Origin: Leptospira wolbachii serovar Codice str. CDC
Lineage (GTDB): Bacteria; Spirochaetota; Leptospiria; Leptospirales; Leptospiraceae
Reading direction: 5' to 3'
Assembly (NCBI RefSeq): GCF_000332515.2
Contig: NZ_AOGZ02000014.1
Span: 1,380,001-1,444,000 of the forward strand
Length of the DNA: 64,000 nucleotides
Shown here: one piece after another, positions 37,108 to 47,650 of the stretch
How the letters are laid out: each line of letters starts with the position of its first letter
Numbering within the stretch: the first letter of the stretch is position 1
Made by a program: the position numbers and the translations under genes
The notes under the pieces: model-generated
Told to the model about the DNA's origin: nothing
What the model saw: only the letters and a program-made list of their open reading frames with translations
Database searches by the model: none

Positions 37108-39564
37108 ATGCTGACAAGAATTTGGACAGAAAAAGGCAGGTTGTTTCCATACTTACTTTCAAACATTCTCCTTTTTATTTTTGTCACCATTGCTTTTCTC
37201 TTCTATACTGCTAGTGAACGAAACATCGATGAGGCGGAAGAAAATCGATACCAATCCTTACGAATCGCAAATGAACTCAGACAATCTTCAGACCAACTCA
37301 CAAACTTAGTAAGATTGTATGTAATCCAAAGAGATATAAAGTATAAAAAATATTTCCAAACGATTTTAGACATTCGTAATGGGGATCGCCCAAGGCCAAA
37401 AAATTATGGTTATGCGTATTGGGATTTTGTCATTGCAAATAAACTCCCCCCTCCCTCTGAAGAAGGGGAACGAATCAGTATTTATGAATTAATGAGAAAT
37501 GCAAACTTTCTCGAATCTGATTTTTTATTACTTTCAGAATCTAAAATTAAATCTGATGAGTTAACAAAAATTGAGTTCGAAGCTATGTCCATTGTTGAAA
37601 GAGACATGAAGACCGGATCCAAACCAGATCCACGTGCGATCAATTTATTATTTGATGATAACTATCTGCGTGCCAAAGCAGAGATCATGAAACCAATCAA
37701 TGATTTATATTATCAACTAAACGATCGAACAACGAAAGCAATCGCAGATGCAAAAAGAAATGTTTTGATTCTAAAAACAATACTCATTGTCGCAAGTTTA
37801 TTTTTTGCAATAAGTTTATTCCTCACTCATAGATCACTCATTGCAATCATTGGAGGCAGTGTCGATGAAGCATTCCGTAGGATATCCCTCTTAGGAGAAG
37901 GAATTTTCTCCGGTGAGATCCATCCAATGACATACAAAAAATCCATATTAAATAGTTTAAATATTACACAAAAGAGACTTCAGGAATTATACAAGGAAGG
38001 GGAATCCACAAAACAAAGATTAATCGAAAGTGAATCAAAACTTCGAAATATTTTAGACAATGTATCAGCATGTATTTATTTAAAAGATATAAGTGGCAGA
38101 TACCTATTCGCAAACCAAGAAGTATGTAATCTTTTTGGAGTACCTTTAGAAAAAATTCTAAACCAAACAGATGATAAATTTCTAGAGGAAGGAACTGCAA
38201 AAAATATCATAGAAAATGATAGATCAGTTCTACTGGAAGGAAAAACACTCCATGCAGAGGAAGAAATCAACAATCGTTCCGATGGAAAAACATATTCGTT
38301 TCTTACTGTAAAAATCCCTTTAAGAAATCAAACAGGAGAGATTTATGCACTTTGTGGTATTTCCACAGATATTGGATTAACAAAAGAAATTCAAAAAGAA
38401 CTAGAAAGAGCAAAAAATTCCGCCGAAATTGCAAACCGAGCGAAGTCGGAATTTTTAGCATCCATGAGTCATGAAATTCGAACACCTCTAAACGGAGTGA
38501 TTGGACTCACACAAATCCTTTTTAAAACAAACTTAGATGCTGAACAAGAATCTCTTGTAAAGTCCATAGCATCTGCTGGAAAATCCTTGTTAATCATTCT
38601 AAATGATATTCTTGATTTTTCAAAAATGGAAGCAGGAAAGATGAATATCGAAAAAGTCAAGTTCGATATCCGTGATACAGTAACCGAAATCTTTGATCTA
38701 TTATCCATCGAATCCAATTCAAAATCCATTCAGTTAAAACTTGAGATTGATCCGAACGTTCCACAATTTATTGATTCCGATCCAAGCAGAATTCGCCAAA
38801 TCATTTTCAATTTACTTGGAAATGCCATTAAATTTACAGAAAAAGGTTTTGTTATACTTCGTCTTAAAAAAGAAAAGGAATGGATTCGGATTGAGGTAGA
38901 AGATACAGGAATAGGTATCACTAACGAAAATATTCAATTCATTTTCCATAAGTTTTCACAAGCAGATGCATCTACGTCACGTAAATACGGAGGAACGGGA
39001 CTGGGTCTTGCCATTTCAGAACGTTTAGTATCTTTACTCGGTGGAACAATCGGAGTGAATAGCCAACTAAACAAAGGAAGTTTGTTTTGGTGTAACTTAC
39101 CTTATGAAAACCAAGAATCGCCTAACAAAGACAAAACATTTTTGCAACGATCATTAGAATCAAATTCCGATGAATCTATGTTTACAAACCAGAAGTTTTT
39201 GATCGTTGAGGATAATGTATTAAATCAAAAGGTCATTGGTGGGTTATTAAGAAAATACAATATAAATTTTGATGTAGCAGAAAATGGAGAGGTTGCGGTG
39301 AATCTCTTTCAACAAAACAAATACGATCTGATACTTATGGACTGCGAAATGCCGGTGATGGACGGATTTGAAGCCACATTAAAAATCAGGGAACTGGAAA
39401 AAACAAAACCAGGCAAAACAATTATTTTAGCCGTTACAGCTCATGTCCTTACCGAACATAAAGAAAAATGTTTTGAAGTAGGTATGGATGGATTTATAGG
39501 AAAACCCTTTTACATTGAAAATTTATTAAATACTTACAACGAAATTCTTAAGAAACAGAAATAA
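37108..39564 (+). CDS. membrane hybrid histidine kinase with C-terminal receiver
   Basis: 818 residues. Two membrane segments (~10-32 and ~213-235) enclose a periplasmic sensor. A PAS domain at ~305-420 ([19 protein letters not shown]) is followed by HisKA with [17 protein letters not shown], HATPase with [20 protein letters not shown] and [12 protein letters not shown], and a receiver at ~690-815 with phospho-acceptor [18 protein letters not shown] and Lys in GFIGKPF. No HPt domain is present, so relay to another protein is expected. Confidence 0.94.
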   Translation: MLTRIWTEKGRLFPYLLSNILLFIFVTIAFLFYTASERNIDEAEENRYQSLRIANELRQSSDQLTNLVRLYVIQRDIKYKKYFQTILDIRNGDRPRPKNYGYAYWDFVIANKLPPPSEEGERISIYELMRNANFLESDFLLLSESKIKSDELTKIEFEAMSIVERDMKTGSKPDPRAINLLFDDNYLRAKAEIMKPINDLYYQLNDRTTKAIADAKRNVLILKTILIVASLFFAISLFLTHRSLIAIIGGSVDEAFRRISLLGEGIFSGEIHPMTYKKSILNSLNITQKRLQELYKEGESTKQRLIESESKLRNILDNVSACIYLKDISGRYLFANQEVCNLFGVPLEKILNQTDDKFLEEGTAKNIIENDRSVLLEGKTLHAEEEINNRSDGKTYSFLTVKIPLRNQTGEIYALCGISTDIGLTKEIQKELERAKNSAEIANRAKSEFLASMSHEIRTPLNGVIGLTQILFKTNLDAEQESLVKSIASAGKSLLIILNDILDFSKMEAGKMNIEKVKFDIRDTVTEIFDLLSIESNSKSIQLKLEIDPNVPQFIDSDPSRIRQIIFNLLGNAIKFTEKGFVILRLKKEKEWIRIEVEDTGIGITNENIQFIFHKFSQADASTSRKYGGTGLGLAISERLVSLLGGTIGVNSQLNKGSLFWCNLPYENQESPNKDKTFLQRSLESNSDESMFTNQKFLIVEDNVLNQKVIGGLLRKYNINFDVAENGEVAVNLFQQNKYDLILMDCEMPVMDGFEATLKIRELEKTKPGKTIILAVTAHVLTEHKEKCFEVGMDGFIGKPFYIENLLNTYNEILKKQK

Positions 39565-39610
39565 CCATAATCAAATAAATAATAAAAAACTTAGTACCAT
39601 TTAGATTCTA

Positions 39611-39931
39611 TTATTTCCCATTGGTTACGTGTTCGATTTTTCCATCACCATAACATTTGGTAACTTCAGCAATGATCACTTGATACCCCTCATACCATTT
39701 AGAATATTGGGACTTTGCCAAGGTATGATCAGAAAAAGTCTTCAGCGATTCGAGGCCAAGGTATGTTTGAAAATAATAAACAACCGCCATAGTCCCCTTT
39801 TCTAAATTGACCCAACTATCCTTTCCCAAATATTCTGGGTGACTTTCTACATACGATTCAATTGAAGAATCCAAAGTTTCGAATTCTGAATCAGATTTTT
39901 TTTGTTTAAAGATAAAAGTCGCACTAATCAT
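39611..39931 (-). CDS. ABM-like dimeric alpha/beta barrel protein
   Basis: 106 residues with the pattern of small antibiotic-biosynthesis-monooxygenase-like (ferredoxin-like) proteins: a first strand, helix SSIESYVESHPEY, strand GTMAVVYYFQTYLGLESLKT and the helix FSDHTLAKSQYSKWYEG before the last strand. It lies two bases after the chemoreceptor gene and is probably co-transcribed with it. An enzyme activity cannot be assigned. Confidence 0.65.
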   Translation of the reverse strand: MISATFIFKQKKSDSEFETLDSSIESYVESHPEYLGKDSWVNLEKGTMAVVYYFQTYLGLESLKTFSDHTLAKSQYSKWYEGYQVIIAEVTKCYGDGKIEHVTNGK

Positions 39932-39933
39932 AA

Positions 39934-41709
39934 TTAAAGTTTAAATAACGATAATTCGCGATTTAACTCTAAAATCAAGGAATTTAACTCCGCAGAAGAT
40001 TTGGCCGTTTTTTCAGACATCATTGACAATTTTGCTGTATCGTTTGCTAGGTGATGGACAGAAGAACTCATTTCTTCATTCACTTTTTTTTGCTCTTCCG
40101 TCGCAGCGGAAACTGAACTGGACCTGTCCACAATATTCTCTGATTGTTTTCGAATCTCTTCTACTTCTGCAATTTGCTCCAAATTCGCTTCATTGACTTT
40201 GTCTATACTTGTAATGATATCAACAACACTCTCTGATAAATATTTAAATGTTTCATTTGCGGACTTTACCGATTCTACAGAAAGAGTGGTTGATGCCGAT
40301 ACACGTTTGATCAGCTCCGAAATTGTTTTTGTAGAGGAAGCCGTCCTTTCTGCCAACTTTCCCACCTCGGAAGCAACAACCGCAAATCCCCTTCCCATAT
40401 CCCCGGCTCTAGCCGCTTCAATAGAGGCATTTAACGCAAGTAAGTTGACTTGTTCAGAAATCTCTTTGATGATTGCCAAAATTTTCCCAATTTCAATCGC
40501 ATTTTTATCAACTTCCTCAATACTTTCAATGGTGGTAACAATCGATTTTGCACTTTTTGTTACTTCAGTTTCTACTGAATCGGCTTTCTCTTTCGCGTGT
40601 AGTGAAATTTCTTTTAGACTCGATGACAAAGTAAAGAGATTGATTATGGATTCATTCGTGGATGCAGTTAGTTTTTTTTGCTCCAATGCATCCGAATAAA
40701 TTCCATTGATAGAAGATCCATTTTCTTCCAATGCGGCAGCAACTTCCCCTAAGGAAGCAGCTTGGATTTGTGAATGTTCAGCAGAATCTCCGGATAAAAT
40801 TTCTAAATTTTTTGCTTCTTCCTCAATTTTTATCGAATGATTGGTAATGGATGTAATCAATCGATTTAACTTTATTTTTGCATCATTTAAATAATTAGAA
40901 ATCAATCCAATTTCATTGCGTGTTTGGTTTGTTTTTATATCAGAACGTAAGTCACCATCTGAAAATGCTTTTAACATTGAAGAAACATCGCGAATGGTTG
41001 CAGAAGTATTTCCTGTTAAATTCCAAATAACAAAAAACAGAAATGCAATCATAGTAAGGATAAAAAAAGTTAATCCAATACAAATAGTCTCTAAATGATT
41101 TTGATCTACTTGTGACCGAAACTGAGAGTAAACATAAAAAGCAAATATAAAGTATCCAATCACAAATGTGGAAAAAATGGGAAATAGTAAATTTGCAAAC
41201 AAACTAAGCGGTGGCAAATGCAATCGATGATAAACTTCATAAAGTTTCTTTTCTGTGAACACATAAAATATAGAAGAAATCGCCATAGCGAGTATAATCC
41301 CAAGAATAATAAAAAACACAACCTCACCATAGCTTTTTACCAAACCATATTGATAAGCAAGGATCATCGTAAGAATTGGTCCACCCACATTGGTAGATAG
41401 AATATTCAATGCTCCCGATTTTGAGAATCCTCGAATGAAGTTTAACTCTTTTTCTGTGTAGATAATTCCTTCGGGACGTCGCATCTGTTTTCGAAATTTC
41501 AGATTCTTAAAAAAGAATAAAACTGCATGGAGCCCGATGATCGGCGGAGCTAAATAAATCAATATTTTTAGAATGGATTCAAAATTTTCTAATCCAAAGA
41601 GAAGGAACATTCCTACAAAAAAAATGAAAGGATCCAAATTCGTGATGAGTAGATAAGATACCATAAATCCAGAAGGCTTACGATTCGGGTTTGTTCCATG
41701 TTTGATCAT
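39934..41709 (-). CDS. methyl-accepting chemotaxis protein
   Basis: 591 residues. An N-terminal half with about six membrane segments and no large periplasmic domain is followed by a HAMP-like segment ([20 protein letters not shown]) and the signalling domain with the highly conserved tip [20 protein letters not shown], then [20 protein letters not shown]. It should control CheA through CheW. A cheW gene lies 850 bases further along the strand. Sensing probably occurs within or near the membrane. A strong promoter lies only ten bases before the ATG. Met16 (41664) is the alternative start. Confidence 0.94.
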   Translation of the reverse strand: MIKHGTNPNRKPSGFMVSYLLITNLDPFIFFVGMFLLFGLENFESILKILIYLAPPIIGLHAVLFFFKNLKFRKQMRRPEGIIYTEKELNFIRGFSKSGALNILSTNVGGPILTMILAYQYGLVKSYGEVVFFIILGIILAMAISSIFYVFTEKKLYEVYHRLHLPPLSLFANLLFPIFSTFVIGYFIFAFYVYSQFRSQVDQNHLETICIGLTFFILTMIAFLFFVIWNLTGNTSATIRDVSSMLKAFSDGDLRSDIKTNQTRNEIGLISNYLNDAKIKLNRLITSITNHSIKIEEEAKNLEILSGDSAEHSQIQAASLGEVAAALEENGSSINGIYSDALEQKKLTASTNESIINLFTLSSSLKEISLHAKEKADSVETEVTKSAKSIVTTIESIEEVDKNAIEIGKILAIIKEISEQVNLLALNASIEAARAGDMGRGFAVVASEVGKLAERTASSTKTISELIKRVSASTTLSVESVKSANETFKYLSESVVDIITSIDKVNEANLEQIAEVEEIRKQSENIVDRSSSVSAATEEQKKVNEEMSSSVHHLANDTAKLSMMSEKTAKSSAELNSLILELNRELSLFKL

Positions 41710-41718
41710 TGAAAAGGA

Positions 41719-41748
41719 ATTTTACACTCGTTCCTTTACAGTTGTCAA
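41719..41748 (-). promoter_or_regulatory. strong sigma70-like promoter of the chemoreceptor gene
   Basis: On the minus strand TTGACA (41743-41748), 18 bases, TAAAAT (41719-41724). Transcription would begin at about 41712, three bases before the ATG, implying a practically leaderless message unless translation starts at Met16. Confidence 0.65.
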
Positions 41749-41809
41749 TTTATTTTGTTTCAGAATGTTCGGATTGGAAAAAAAGGTGGTTAAACTTTAA
41801 ACTATATGT

Positions 41810-42526
41810 TTAAGGAAAATGGGAGGCTTTTGTTTTGACGTTTTCTAAATGGCGAATGTCTTTACCCGTGTTGAGTCGAACCAATTCCTCAGCTACGTTT
41901 ACTGCATAATCGCCTAACCGCTCCAAGGCGAGAATAATACGATACACATCCGCAAATTCTTGTTTTTCCATATCGGGGACACAACGGTATTTATGAAATG
42001 CTTGGTCACAAAGGGCATTCAATTCATCTTCTAATGTATTCACACTTCCCATAAATCTCTCTTTCTCTTCGACAAGAGATTCAATGGCCATTCCTGCAAG
42101 CGTAGTCACTCTCGATAAAATAAGAGTCATGGGTTCTTCGTTTTTAAAAAGACCTTTGCGGATAGTTTTGTGGCGAAAGACATCAGCACAGTTGACCACT
42201 TGGTCTCCCATCCGTTCCATGTTCCTTGTAATCCGAATGGCAGAGAGTGCAAACCGGAGTGGGTCTTTTTTTAAAACGATGTCGTTGTCTACATCACCCA
42301 TACCAAGAATATTGCGGTTGCTCACAGCTTCCAAAATCGCATTCTGGGACAGGTTGTCATTTTCCTTTTCCAAATCATCAATGAGATCATCTCGTTCGAC
42401 GATTCGTTCTGCTTGTGCGTAATCATCATCTTCCAAGGCTTCACTTAAAAGGATCACCTGTTCCAAAACAAGTTCTGCCATGGAATACAAATTTTTTCTT
42501 AGGTAATAAAACTTTGAAATGATCAT
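41810..42526 (-). CDS. phoU: PhoU-family phosphate regulatory protein
   Basis: 238 residues of paired PhoU helical bundles. The two halves show the repeated motif as [19 protein letters not shown] (~residue 98) and [18 protein letters not shown] (~residue 205), with acidic/Asp metal-binding positions. PhoU links Pst phosphate uptake to the PhoR kinase, but no pst or pho genes are nearby. Last gene of the FYDLN-to-phoU minus-strand group, 33 bases after cheW. Confidence 0.92.
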   Translation of the reverse strand: MIISKFYYLRKNLYSMAELVLEQVILLSEALEDDDYAQAERIVERDDLIDDLEKENDNLSQNAILEAVSNRNILGMGDVDNDIVLKKDPLRFALSAIRITRNMERMGDQVVNCADVFRHKTIRKGLFKNEEPMTLILSRVTTLAGMAIESLVEEKERFMGSVNTLEDELNALCDQAFHKYRCVPDMEKQEFADVYRIILALERLGDYAVNVAEELVRLNTGKDIRHLENVKTKASHFP

Positions 42527-42559
42527 ACCTGATAATTGGGAATGAGGACCTATCGAAAG

Positions 42560-43039
42560 TTAGACGGTTGCCAACTCGGTAACTTCTTCCACAGTGAGAA
42601 TTTTTTCAATATCGATCAGGATAATGAACCGATTGTCTTTTTTACCAACACCAGTAATGTACCTAGATGATATCCCTTTGACCGACGGCGGAGGTGGATC
42701 TACTTGGTTTGCGGGAAAATGCACTACGTGAGAAACTTTATCCACAATCACACCAATGGATTTGCCAGAGACATTGATGACAATGGCGCGGTCCGCGGCA
42801 GCATCCGTGATATTTTTAATGTTAAGACGTTTTGCCAGGTCAATCATCCGAACAACTTTGCCCCGAATGTCCATAATCCCTGCGAAGAAACTTTTGGACT
42901 GCGGAACACGGATTAGGTTAGTGATTTTGACAATTTCTTCGACTATGGTGATGGGAATCGCATATTCTTCATCGCCCAAATTGAATATAATGTACTGCTC
43001 ATGAATGAATTGGTTTGCGGATGATGTTTCTTTTGCCAT
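42560..43039 (-). CDS. cheW: chemotaxis coupling protein
   Basis: 159 residues, a single CheW domain: [21 protein letters not shown] at the start, [20 protein letters not shown] in the middle, and [20 protein letters not shown]. CheW bridges receptors and CheA in the polar or lateral arrays. It sits 33 bases before phoU and 29 bases after the membrane-protein gene, not in a che operon. Confidence 0.95.
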   Translation of the reverse strand: MAKETSSANQFIHEQYIIFNLGDEEYAIPITIVEEIVKITNLIRVPQSKSFFAGIMDIRGKVVRMIDLAKRLNIKNITDAAADRAIVINVSGKSIGVIVDKVSHVVHFPANQVDPPPPSVKGISSRYITGVGKKDNRFIILIDIEKILTVEEVTELATV

Positions 43040-43068
43040 ATAACTTTTCTACAATTTTAGCCTACGCC

Positions 43069-43806
43069 CTAGAAGTAGACGTAGCCGTTGTAAAAAAAAT
43101 ATGAACCGAAACTCAGAAATGACAACACTTTTGTCATTAAGACAGAACGTTTTCTCACAAGAAAATCCAGAAGGCCTGCGGTCATACCTAGGATTCCCAG
43201 AGTCAGTCCTAATACGACATAATCATAGTATAGGTAGTAAACCAAACATCCAAATCCGACACCCATGAAGATATCTTGTAAATCTCCCCAGACACGCCTT
43301 TTAAAACGTAACCAGAGCGATCCTCGGGCCTCCCTTGCCTCGCGTCTTTCCCTTCTCCAACGTTGGAACCGCGTTTCACGGACAATCCCAAAAATGGAAT
43401 CATAACGCGTGGAAGGAAAGAGTGCCGATTCCAAAGAAAATCTTTGGGAACGACCTTTCTCTTGAGCATCAGGTACAAAGGGGGGGTAAATTTCGTACGC
43501 CCCGCCAATACATGCAAGCATGTCTTTATCGGGGAGGGTACTGAAGTATTCGCGAAAGGGCCAAACCTTTCGAAAGACGGGATAGGGGCGACCAGAAGTA
43601 ATATCCTTCTCAGCCTGTACGGTTCCGTTTTTCACGGTGGCACCATACATACGACCCTTCTCTTCTTTGATTTCGACAGCTAAACGAACGAGGCGTTCGT
43701 GAAAGTTGAACTCTGCCTCCAGGACATCCCCGAGAGGTGTTTCCATGGTAAAGGCTCGAATGAAACCGGGTGTGCGGGGTTTCTGTTTCCTCCAGACTTG
43801 TTTCAT
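43069..43806 (-). CDS. hypothetical protein with C-terminal membrane hairpin
   Basis: 245 residues. The N-terminal ~170 residues are soluble and basic, with an Arg-rich patch (RWRRERREAREARG) just before two or three membrane segments (MGVGFGCLVYYLYYDYVVLGL, GMTAGLLDFL, SFLSFGSYFFYNGYVYF). No known domain. Lies between the AURKAIP1-like mini gene and cheW. The cytoplasmic domain would be held at the inner membrane. Confidence 0.7.
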   Translation of the reverse strand: MKQVWRKQKPRTPGFIRAFTMETPLGDVLEAEFNFHERLVRLAVEIKEEKGRMYGATVKNGTVQAEKDITSGRPYPVFRKVWPFREYFSTLPDKDMLACIGGAYEIYPPFVPDAQEKGRSQRFSLESALFPSTRYDSIFGIVRETRFQRWRRERREAREARGSLWLRFKRRVWGDLQDIFMGVGFGCLVYYLYYDYVVLGLTLGILGMTAGLLDFLVRKRSVLMTKVLSFLSFGSYFFYNGYVYF

Positions 43807-43847
43807 AACAAATCTATCGGAGGAAAAAGAAAGTCACTGAAGAAAGA

Positions 43848-43940
43848 TTATTTCTTCTTTTTGTGTCTGTTGGCTCTGCGTTTTTTCTTACGTTTGTGGG
43901 TTGCGATTTTTCTACGCTTTCTCTTTTTTCCGGAAGGCAT
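43848..43940 (-). CDS. AURKAIP1/COX24-domain mini protein (ribosome-associated type)
   Basis: 30 residues starting MPSGKKRKRRKIATHKRKKK, with a total of about 19 Lys/Arg. The extreme basic composition and the KIATHKRKKR pattern match the very small AURKAIP1/COX24-domain proteins annotated in spirochetes and Bacteroidetes, related to a mitochondrial ribosomal small-subunit protein. A textbook ribosome-binding site AAGGAGGA lies just before the ATG. Sits between manC and the membrane-protein gene. Likely binds rRNA (inference). Confidence 0.8.
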   Translation of the reverse strand: MPSGKKRKRRKIATHKRKKKRRANRHKKKK

Positions 43941-43977
43941 TCCTTCCTCCTTATATCAAGCCTGTTCTGTCAAAATT

Positions 43978-45048
43978 CTAGTCGAGGTACTTTTGTAAAA
44001 CTTTATTTTTCCGCATAGTGGATAACATAGCCTTGATATCCCCTACACCATCGCGAGAAGTCACAAGAAGGACATCTGGTTCTTCCACAACGATGAGATC
44101 CTTGACTCCAAGAAACGCAATGAGTTCCTTCTGAACGGATGAAATATTCCCCGATGCTTTGTGATAGAGAACTTCTTTTCCTTGGTGGTGGTTCTTTTCT
44201 TTATCCCCCGGAAGGATCCTTTCCAAAGACATCCAAGATCCCACATCATCCCAATTGAAAGTGGCTTCCACCATTCGAATCCGATTGGATTTTTCCATTA
44301 TGGCTGTATCGATCGCTTCTGAGGGAAGCATTTGGAAGGCGGTTTTTAGATCTCCAAAACTCTTAAACGGAAACCCATTTTTTAAAGGATTCAGAATGTG
44401 TGGTGCATGACGTTCGAGTTCCGAAAGAATGGTTTCTGTGCGAAAAAGGAAAATCCCTGGATTCCAATAAAAATTCTTCTTCTTTATGTATTTTAAGGCA
44501 GTTTTGAAATCGGGTTTCTCAAAAAAAGCTTTTACGGTATAACCTACGTCAGTTGGTTTCCCCGTGCTGATATAACCATACCCTACTTCGGGACGGTTGG
44601 GTTTCACACCAAGTAGAACCATTCCATTTTCTGTCTCGTATAGGGCCTGTTCTATGGTCTTTGTAAATTCCTTGATGGGATCAATAAAAGCATCTGCAGA
44701 TAAAACGATGAGATTGGGATTTCCAAATTTTTTCTGAAAGTAGAGGGCCGAAAGGGCAATGATAGGGGCAGTGTTTTTGCCTTCTGGTTCCAAGATGAAA
44801 TTTGTAGAAGGGAATTTTGGATCTTTTTTTAGAATCTCTGTTTTTAGGTTGGCGTTGGTTCCAATATAAATTCGGTCTAAAGTTGTGATGGTGAGAGCAC
44901 GGTCAATGGTCTCACGAAGAAGAGTTTTGTTCGAATAAACTTTCTGAAGTTGTTTCGGAGAATTGGTGCGGGAGCGAGGCCAGAACCTCTCTCCCTTTCC
45001 ACCAGCCATAATGAGGACAACCGGGGATTCTTTAGGTAATTTTGCCAT
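43978..45048 (-). CDS. manC: mannose-1-phosphate guanylyltransferase
   Basis: 356 residues, the length of the single-function guanylyltransferase. The signature [17 protein letters not shown] (~residue 11) with SPKQLQKV, then [17 protein letters not shown] and WNPGIFLFR are the expected GDP-mannose pyrophosphorylase motifs. Makes GDP-mannose from mannose-1-phosphate and GTP for glycan or LPS assembly. No phosphomannose isomerase domain is fused. 52 bases separate it from hfq. Confidence 0.9.
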   Translation of the reverse strand: MAKLPKESPVVLIMAGGKGERFWPRSRTNSPKQLQKVYSNKTLLRETIDRALTITTLDRIYIGTNANLKTEILKKDPKFPSTNFILEPEGKNTAPIIALSALYFQKKFGNPNLIVLSADAFIDPIKEFTKTIEQALYETENGMVLLGVKPNRPEVGYGYISTGKPTDVGYTVKAFFEKPDFKTALKYIKKKNFYWNPGIFLFRTETILSELERHAPHILNPLKNGFPFKSFGDLKTAFQMLPSEAIDTAIMEKSNRIRMVEATFNWDDVGSWMSLERILPGDKEKNHHQGKEVLYHKASGNISSVQKELIAFLGVKDLIVVEEPDVLLVTSRDGVGDIKAMLSTMRKNKVLQKYLD

Positions 45049-45100
45049 AGGGTTTGGAACCAGAATTTAGCAAAGCAAACAGAGGAAAACCAGAAAAGAG

Positions 45101-45352
45101 TTAGACCCCTCCCGCTTCTTTCGGCGCATCTTCACTATGAAGTTTGATGGGTTTTGCTGGGATGATGGTGGAAATGGCATGTTTGTACACCAAATTCTGT
45201 TTACTCTCGTTTTCTAAGATGATTGTGAAGTTGTCAAAACTGACAACCTTTCCTTTCAGCGGAACTCCGTTTAACAAGTAAATGGTGAGATCGATTTTCT
45301 CCTTTCTTGCTGTATTTAGAAGTTGGTCTTGGATATTATTTTTTGCCGACAT
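45101..45352 (-). CDS. hfq: RNA chaperone Hfq
   Basis: 83 residues. The Sm1 motif ([40 protein letters not shown]) and Sm2 region ([17 protein letters not shown]) are intact, including QDQLLN, FDNFTI and YKHA contacts to RNA. Forms a hexamer that helps small RNAs pair with mRNAs. The acidic C-terminal tail is short. Downstream of miaA, as in many bacteria, with 21 bases between. Confidence 0.96.
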   Translation of the reverse strand: MSAKNNIQDQLLNTARKEKIDLTIYLLNGVPLKGKVVSFDNFTIILENESKQNLVYKHAISTIIPAKPIKLHSEDAPKEAGGV

Positions 45353-45373
45353 TGGAAATCCCGAGTGTTTTCT

Positions 45374-46264
45374 CTATATTTTATCTATATTTGTATACAG
45401 TTGGACAGCGGCTTCGAAGGAAATGGGCGAAAGTAACGGATCTTTTTTGAACCAAGTGATCTGTCGTTTCGCATAATTCCTGTGGCTTTGGGCCAGCTGC
45501 TCAATGAATGTATTACTGTCTATGATTCCATTTAAGAAAGCAAGCGCAAAATTGTAACCTAAGGTTCGTAGGCCCGGGCAGTCCGATCCATATTTTAAAA
45601 CCACTTCTTTTGTCTCCGCTAACATACCCGTGGTGATCTGTTTCACTCGTTCATTAATCCTGCTGTAGAGAACATCGCGTGGCCAATCCAACCAATGCCC
45701 AATCACTTGGACATCTGGATAATCGCTTAAATATCCACCCACAGTTTCTTTCGAAACATCAGACCACAAAACTCCAGTGAGTACAACTTCCAAAGCTCGT
45801 TTGATTCGGTAACCATCTTGCGGTGACAATGATTCCATTGCCTTCGGATCTTTTGCCGATAACTCTTCTCTTGCCATATCCAAAGGAAGTTCCAAAACAT
45901 AGTCTTTGGTTTCCTTGGGTACATTTGGTACGGGATACATCCCCATAAGAAAAGCTCGGAGGTAAAATCCAGTGCCACCAATTAGAAAAGGAATTTTTCC
46001 ACGGGCTACGATGTCTTTTATGGCCTCTCTTGCCCAGAGGGAAAATTGACTCGCATTGACAGACTTGTTTGCATTCAAAATACCAACAAGCCAATGGCGG
46101 ATGTAGGAGGACTCTTCGTGAGTGGGTGCCGTTGTGCCTACCGGAAGGTCCCGGTAGACTTGGCGGGAGTCAAAAGAAACAATTTCGAAACGTTTGGGGT
46201 CTAGGGCTTGGGTGAGTGCAGTTTTTCCGGAACCGGTGGGTCCACCAAGGACGGGGAGGATCAC
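45374..46264 (-). CDS. miaA: tRNA dimethylallyltransferase
   Basis: 296 residues. The P-loop [15 protein letters not shown] starts at residue ~7, followed by [33 protein letters not shown] and [14 protein letters not shown]. Transfers an isopentenyl group to A37 of tRNAs reading UNN codons. Overlaps the FYDLN gene stop by four bases and is followed by hfq. Confidence 0.96.
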   Translation of the reverse strand: MILPVLGGPTGSGKTALTQALDPKRFEIVSFDSRQVYRDLPVGTTAPTHEESSYIRHWLVGILNANKSVNASQFSLWAREAIKDIVARGKIPFLIGGTGFYLRAFLMGMYPVPNVPKETKDYVLELPLDMAREELSAKDPKAMESLSPQDGYRIKRALEVVLTGVLWSDVSKETVGGYLSDYPDVQVIGHWLDWPRDVLYSRINERVKQITTGMLAETKEVVLKYGSDCPGLRTLGYNFALAFLNGIIDSNTFIEQLAQSHRNYAKRQITWFKKDPLLSPISFEAAVQLYTNIDKI

Positions 46265-46767
46265 ACCTCTTCCTCGGCTGCGACCTCCTCTTCTTCGGCC
46301 TCTTCCAACTCTTCCGTTTCTTCTAAGAGTTCATCATCTTCTAAAACTGGCTCTTCCTCTTCTTCCACTTCATATTCAGAACTGCGGATAGCCGCCATTC
46401 GTGATTTGATGGCAGGTTTTGCCAATTGGTCTGCCCCACATTTCGGGCATTTTTTTTCCGGTTTGTGCAAATCATAAAACTTGGTACCGCAAGAGTAACA
46501 ATTGAACTTTTTGCCCAAAGGGTAGTTGGGATCAATCTTTACAGCTGGCGCCTTAGCCACTGGGGCCGGTTTGTCCTTAGTGGCAGCTTGTGCTGTTTTC
46601 GGGGCCGGTAAGGCTTTCGCCTTCGTAGCGGGTATTTTAGCTCCGGCTACGGGCTTTTTTTTATCTTCCTTCGGGGAAGCGGACTTTGCGTCCTTGGTTG
46701 GTTTTTCTTTGGCTACCGCTTTTTTCTTGGGCGGGGCCTGCTTCTTGACTGCTTTTTTTGCGACCAT
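46261..46767 (-). CDS. FYDLN-type zinc-ribbon protein with acidic tail
   Basis: About 168 residues from the ATG at 46767 ([17 protein letters not shown]). A long Lys/Ala/Pro-rich N-terminal segment leads to a zinc ribbon [21 protein letters not shown] (residues ~99-119), the FYDLN signature, and a strongly acidic Glu-rich tail. The charge-split layout suggests contacts with nucleic acid and/or basic proteins. An upstream in-frame ATG at 46947 would run into the divergent pdxJ, so I reject it. Function unknown. Confidence 0.85.
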   Translation of the reverse strand: MVAKKAVKKQAPPKKKAVAKEKPTKDAKSASPKEDKKKPVAGAKIPATKAKALPAPKTAQAATKDKPAPVAKAPAVKIDPNYPLGKKFNCYSCGTKFYDLHKPEKKCPKCGADQLAKPAIKSRMAAIRSSEYEVEEEEEPVLEDDELLEETEELEEAEEEEVAAEEEV

Positions 46768-46870
46768 AAACGTACTTTTGACAGTTTTGGAAATCCCCTC
46801 AAAGGGACAACCTTTTTGAAATTGGACGGTTTTCTCCTGGATGAAATTTAATGAAAAGTTTTTTTTTCCT

Positions 46871-47650
46871 ATGACCCAATTAAGTGTCAATGTCAACAAG
46901 ATCGCCACTCTACGTAATTCTCGTGGCGGATCCATTCCTAGTGTCATTCAAATTTCTGAGATCATTCTAAATGCCGGTGCTTACGGCATTACCATCCATC
47001 CCAGAGAGGATGAAAGGCATATCACCAAACAAGATGTATTCGAAATACGAGAGTTTTTAGAATCTTACAACGAAAATTTATCCAAAAAGGGATTTCCTAA
47101 AAAAGAATTCAATATCGAAGGCGAACCAAGCGAACGATTTTTGGACCTAGTCCTTGCAGCAAGGCCCGACCAAGCCACTCTCGTTCCCGTGAAACCAGGA
47201 GAAATCACCTCAGACCATGGATTTGATTTGAAAGACAAAACAGTGTTCCAAACTCTAAAGTCCCTGGTCCAAAGGTTCCATGCAGAAGGAATTCGGGTCT
47301 CTTTGTTTATGGAAACCAACTTCGAACAGTACCCATTGGTCAAAGAACTAGGGGCCGACCGAATTGAGTTGTATACGGGACCTTTTGCTTATGCTTACGA
47401 AAGGTCGCCGGAAGAGGGTTTAATCAGTTTCAAAGAGTATGAAACCGCAGCCAAAGAGGCCCACAAACTAGGATTAGGTGTGAATGCAGGACACGATTTG
47501 GATACAAACAATTTGCAACTCTTTGCCAAACTTCCCCATTTAGCTGAGGTTTCGATTGGTCACAGGCTTGTGAGCCAAAGCCTGATCGTAGGAATGGAGA
47601 CTACTATAAAGGATTATCTCAAAGTTCTTTCGCTAGGGAACGGAGTTTAG
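46871..47650 (+). CDS. pdxJ: pyridoxine 5'-phosphate synthase
   Basis: About 259 residues from ATG 46871 ([20 protein letters not shown]). Family landmarks are [16 protein letters not shown] (~residue 38), [31 protein letters not shown] and the C-terminal GHDLDTNNL ... [11 protein letters not shown]. Condenses 1-deoxyxylulose-5-phosphate with an aminoacetone phosphate to pyridoxine phosphate. An in-frame ATG at 46841 would add ten residues. Its 3' end overlaps the convergent lipoprotein gene by 32 bases. Confidence 0.95.
   Translation: MTQLSVNVNKIATLRNSRGGSIPSVIQISEIILNAGAYGITIHPREDERHITKQDVFEIREFLESYNENLSKKGFPKKEFNIEGEPSERFLDLVLAARPDQATLVPVKPGEITSDHGFDLKDKTVFQTLKSLVQRFHAEGIRVSLFMETNFEQYPLVKELGADRIELYTGPFAYAYERSPEEGLISFKEYETAAKEAHKLGLGVNAGHDLDTNNLQLFAKLPHLAEVSIGHRLVSQSLIVGMETTIKDYLKVLSLGNGV

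Noticed and set aside
46768..46947. N-terminal extension of the FYDLN protein
   Set aside because: It runs into pdxJ on the other strand, and the natural Lys-rich start is the ATG at 46767.
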